From Massilia sp. METH4 (GTDB lineage: Bacteria > Pseudomonadota > Gammaproteobacteria > Burkholderiales > Burkholderiaceae_D), in the NCBI RefSeq assembly GCF_037094685.1, contig NZ_CP146614.1, positions 2,356,001-2,420,000 on the forward strand: a stretch of DNA of 64,000 bases. The letters are read 5' to 3'. Of the stretch, positions 62,652-64,000 are shown in pieces. A program made the position numbers and the translations under genes. The notes under the pieces are model-generated. The model did not search any database. It had not been told where the DNA came from and was given only the letters and a program-made list of their open reading frames with translations. The number at the start of each line of letters is the position of its first letter. Positions within the stretch are counted from its first letter, which is position 1.

Positions 62652-63536
62652 ATGCCCGCACCCTTGCCGATCAAGTCGCTGCTCGTATTCGATGCGGCGA
62701 TGAAGCACAACAGCTTTGCCCTTGCGGCAGAGGAATTGCACGTCACACCCGGCGCGGTGGGCCAGCAGATCCAGAAGCTGGAGGCGTGGCTGGGCACGCC
62801 GCTGTTCGTGCGCGCCACGCGCCAGGTGCTGCCCACCGCCGAGGCGTCGAGCTACTGGGCGGCGATCCAGCCCGCGCTGGCGCGGCTCCAGCATGCCAGC
62901 GACGAGTTGCGGCTGGGGCGCAGCAACGAGGTATGGCTGTCGATTCCGCCGACGCTGGCGGCCAAGTGGTTCGCCCCGCGCATGGCCGCCTTTTTCACCG
63001 CGAATCCGGGTATCGCCCTGCACCTTTCCGCCACCACGGCCCTGGCCGATTTCGAACGCGAGCGGGTGGATCTGTCGATCCGGCATTTCGACGGCCGCGA
63101 TCCGGCCCTGCATGCGGAACTGCTGTGGCGCGATGAAATCCGCCTCTACTGCTCGCCCGCCTATGCGCGGGAGCTGCGCCTGGAGAAGCCGGACGACCTG
63201 GCGCGCGGGACGCTGCTGCACACCACGTTCCACCCGCACTGGAGGGAATGGCTGCTGCGCTTTTCCGCGCTCGCCGCGCGGCAGGTGGACGCGATACCCG
63301 CACTGCATTTCGACCAGGGCATGCTGGCCATCGAAGCGGCCCGGCATGGCCAGGGCGCGGTGCTCAGCAGCGCTGTCCTCACCGAGGTGGAGGTGCGCGA
63401 CGGCACGCTGTGCGAACCCTTCCCATTGCGCCTGCCGCTGTCGAAGGGCTATTACGTGGTGCACCATCGCCAGGCGGCATTGCGGCCCGCGGCGGTGGCG
63501 CTGAAGAACTGGCTGCTGGAGGCGGCGGCGGCTTAA
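62652..63536 (+). CDS. LysR family transcriptional regulator (GcvA-like)
   Basis: A 294-residue LysR regulator. The HTH is SLLVFDAAMKHNSFALAAEELHVTPGAVGQQIQKLEAWLG (about 9-48), with the GAVGQQ variant common in GcvA-type proteins. A PBP2 effector domain (about 92-290) follows, with DLSIRHFDGRDPAL and GQGAVLSSAVL. It is divergent from the MFS transporter, 116 nt away, and probably controls it. Confidence 0.9.
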   Translation: MPAPLPIKSLLVFDAAMKHNSFALAAEELHVTPGAVGQQIQKLEAWLGTPLFVRATRQVLPTAEASSYWAAIQPALARLQHASDELRLGRSNEVWLSIPPTLAAKWFAPRMAAFFTANPGIALHLSATTALADFERERVDLSIRHFDGRDPALHAELLWRDEIRLYCSPAYARELRLEKPDDLARGTLLHTTFHPHWREWLLRFSALAARQVDAIPALHFDQGMLAIEAARHGQGAVLSSAVLTEVEVRDGTLCEPFPLRLPLSKGYYVVHHRQAALRPAAVALKNWLLEAAAA

Positions 63537-63577
63537 CGCGTGCGGGACGGGCTGGCGGCAGTGCCCGTAATGCCGCG

Positions 63578-64000
63578 TCAGGCCGCCGGGCGGCGCCGGA
63601 AATGGCTGAGCGTGGGACCCGTGCCGGCAAGCCGGTCGATGGCGGTACCGAACATGCGCGCGGACGCGGCAAGCACCAGTGCCTCGCCCGCGCTGGCGCG
63701 CGTTTCGCCATCCGCTGCTTCCAGCGAACCGGCACCGTGCTCGGCCAGCAGCGGCAGCTCCTCGGCAAGCGGCGTGCCGCTGTCGACGAACAGCCCATCC
63801 TCGGCCGAGCCGGCCATGGCGCGCACGCGCCGCATGGCGCGGTAGGCGGAAAAGCCCCACAGCTTCGTCACGCAATGCAGTGCAAGGGCCATCACTTCGC
63901 CATGGGGAAACAGGCGCAGCACGCGGTCGCGGAAATCGCCGCGCAGGTCGCGGTTCACGCGCGACCAGGCGTTGCCGTGGATGAGTGCCCCGGCAAGGTC
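63578..64000 (-). CDS. Partial unknown protein, cut by the window end
   Basis: The reading frame is open to the last base of the window, so the N-terminus is missing; 140 residues are visible. It begins DLAGALIHGNAWSRVNRDL and contains HGEVMALALHCVTKLWGFSAYRAM and an Ala-rich C-terminus. I do not recognise the family. A GTG at 63958 could be mistaken for a start but has no ribosome binding site. It is convergent with the LysR gene. Confidence 0.5.
   Translation of the reverse strand, partial: DLAGALIHGNAWSRVNRDLRGDFRDRVLRLFPHGEVMALALHCVTKLWGFSAYRAMRRVRAMAGSAEDGLFVDSGTPLAEELPLLAEHGAGSLEAADGETRASAGEALVLAASARMFGTAIDRLAGTGPTLSHFRRRPAA

Overview
The window is a GC-rich bacterial chromosome segment packed with genes. 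It looks like a betaproteobacterium of the order Burkholderiales, most likely an Oxalobacteraceae member such as Massilia, Duganella or Janthinobacterium. The reasons are the kdsD-kdsC-lptCAB-rpoN-hpf cluster, the incomplete-PTS pair ptsN/hprK with rapZ, the 1,337-residue FAD/Fe-S dehydrogenase followed by HIT, DUF971 and the ubiE-Tim44-ubiJ-ubiB-FmdB-DUF502-aspS-nudB run, and a PEP-CTERM protein. The genus assignment is inference from gene order and protein style. I saw no rRNA, tRNA, CRISPR array, complete insertion sequence or prophage.

Layout. 1-5 kb: the tail of a lysine/alanine/proline-rich protein, a MOSC protein, a diguanylate cyclase, a YnfA-like protein and a CPA2 antiporter. 5-10.6 kb: the Kdo and LPS-transport operon (kdsD, kdsC, lptC, lptA, lptB) running into rpoN and hpf. 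10.7-17 kb: two unrelated catabolic genes, then rapZ, a CPA1 antiporter, hprK and ptsN on the opposite strand, so the usual rpoN-hpf-ptsN-hprK-rapZ order is broken and partly inverted. 17-20.5 kb: queF, ilvA and a YqaA-type membrane protein. 20.7-25.7 kb: the large dehydrogenase, HIT and DUF971 proteins. 25.7-36.6 kb: an accessory block separating DUF971 from ubiE. It carries a chemoreceptor, a sulfonate-type binding protein, a LacI regulator, a TonB-dependent receptor, a flavin monooxygenase, an orphan histidine kinase and about 1.6 kb of AT-richer sequence with little coding content. 36.7-48.1 kb: ubiquinone biosynthesis, aspS, nudB, a PEP-CTERM protein, and an EEP nuclease, PLD synthase and Hsp15 operon. 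48.3-55.4 kb: a TetR-controlled beta-oxidation operon. 55.7-56.6 kb: an isolated Abi/HEPN-like gene. 56.8-64 kb: ECF sigma and anti-sigma genes, a DUF4394 lipoprotein, a methyltransferase/MerR divergent pair, an MFS/LysR divergent pair and a partial gene.

The main feature not explained by genes is a set of intergenic repeats at 12.8, 15.2-15.5, 18.1, 25.8, 41.5, 44.5 and 48.2 kb. They form long perfect hairpins, 40-41 bp direct-repeat arrays or nested inverted repeats. They appear to share a 13-nt core with GGTG/CACC or GGGG/CCCC arms around a 5-nt centre, often followed by GG and a T-run, and all lie at or just beyond gene 3' ends. One copy supplies the stop codon of hprK. This is the best candidate for an undescribed element family here.
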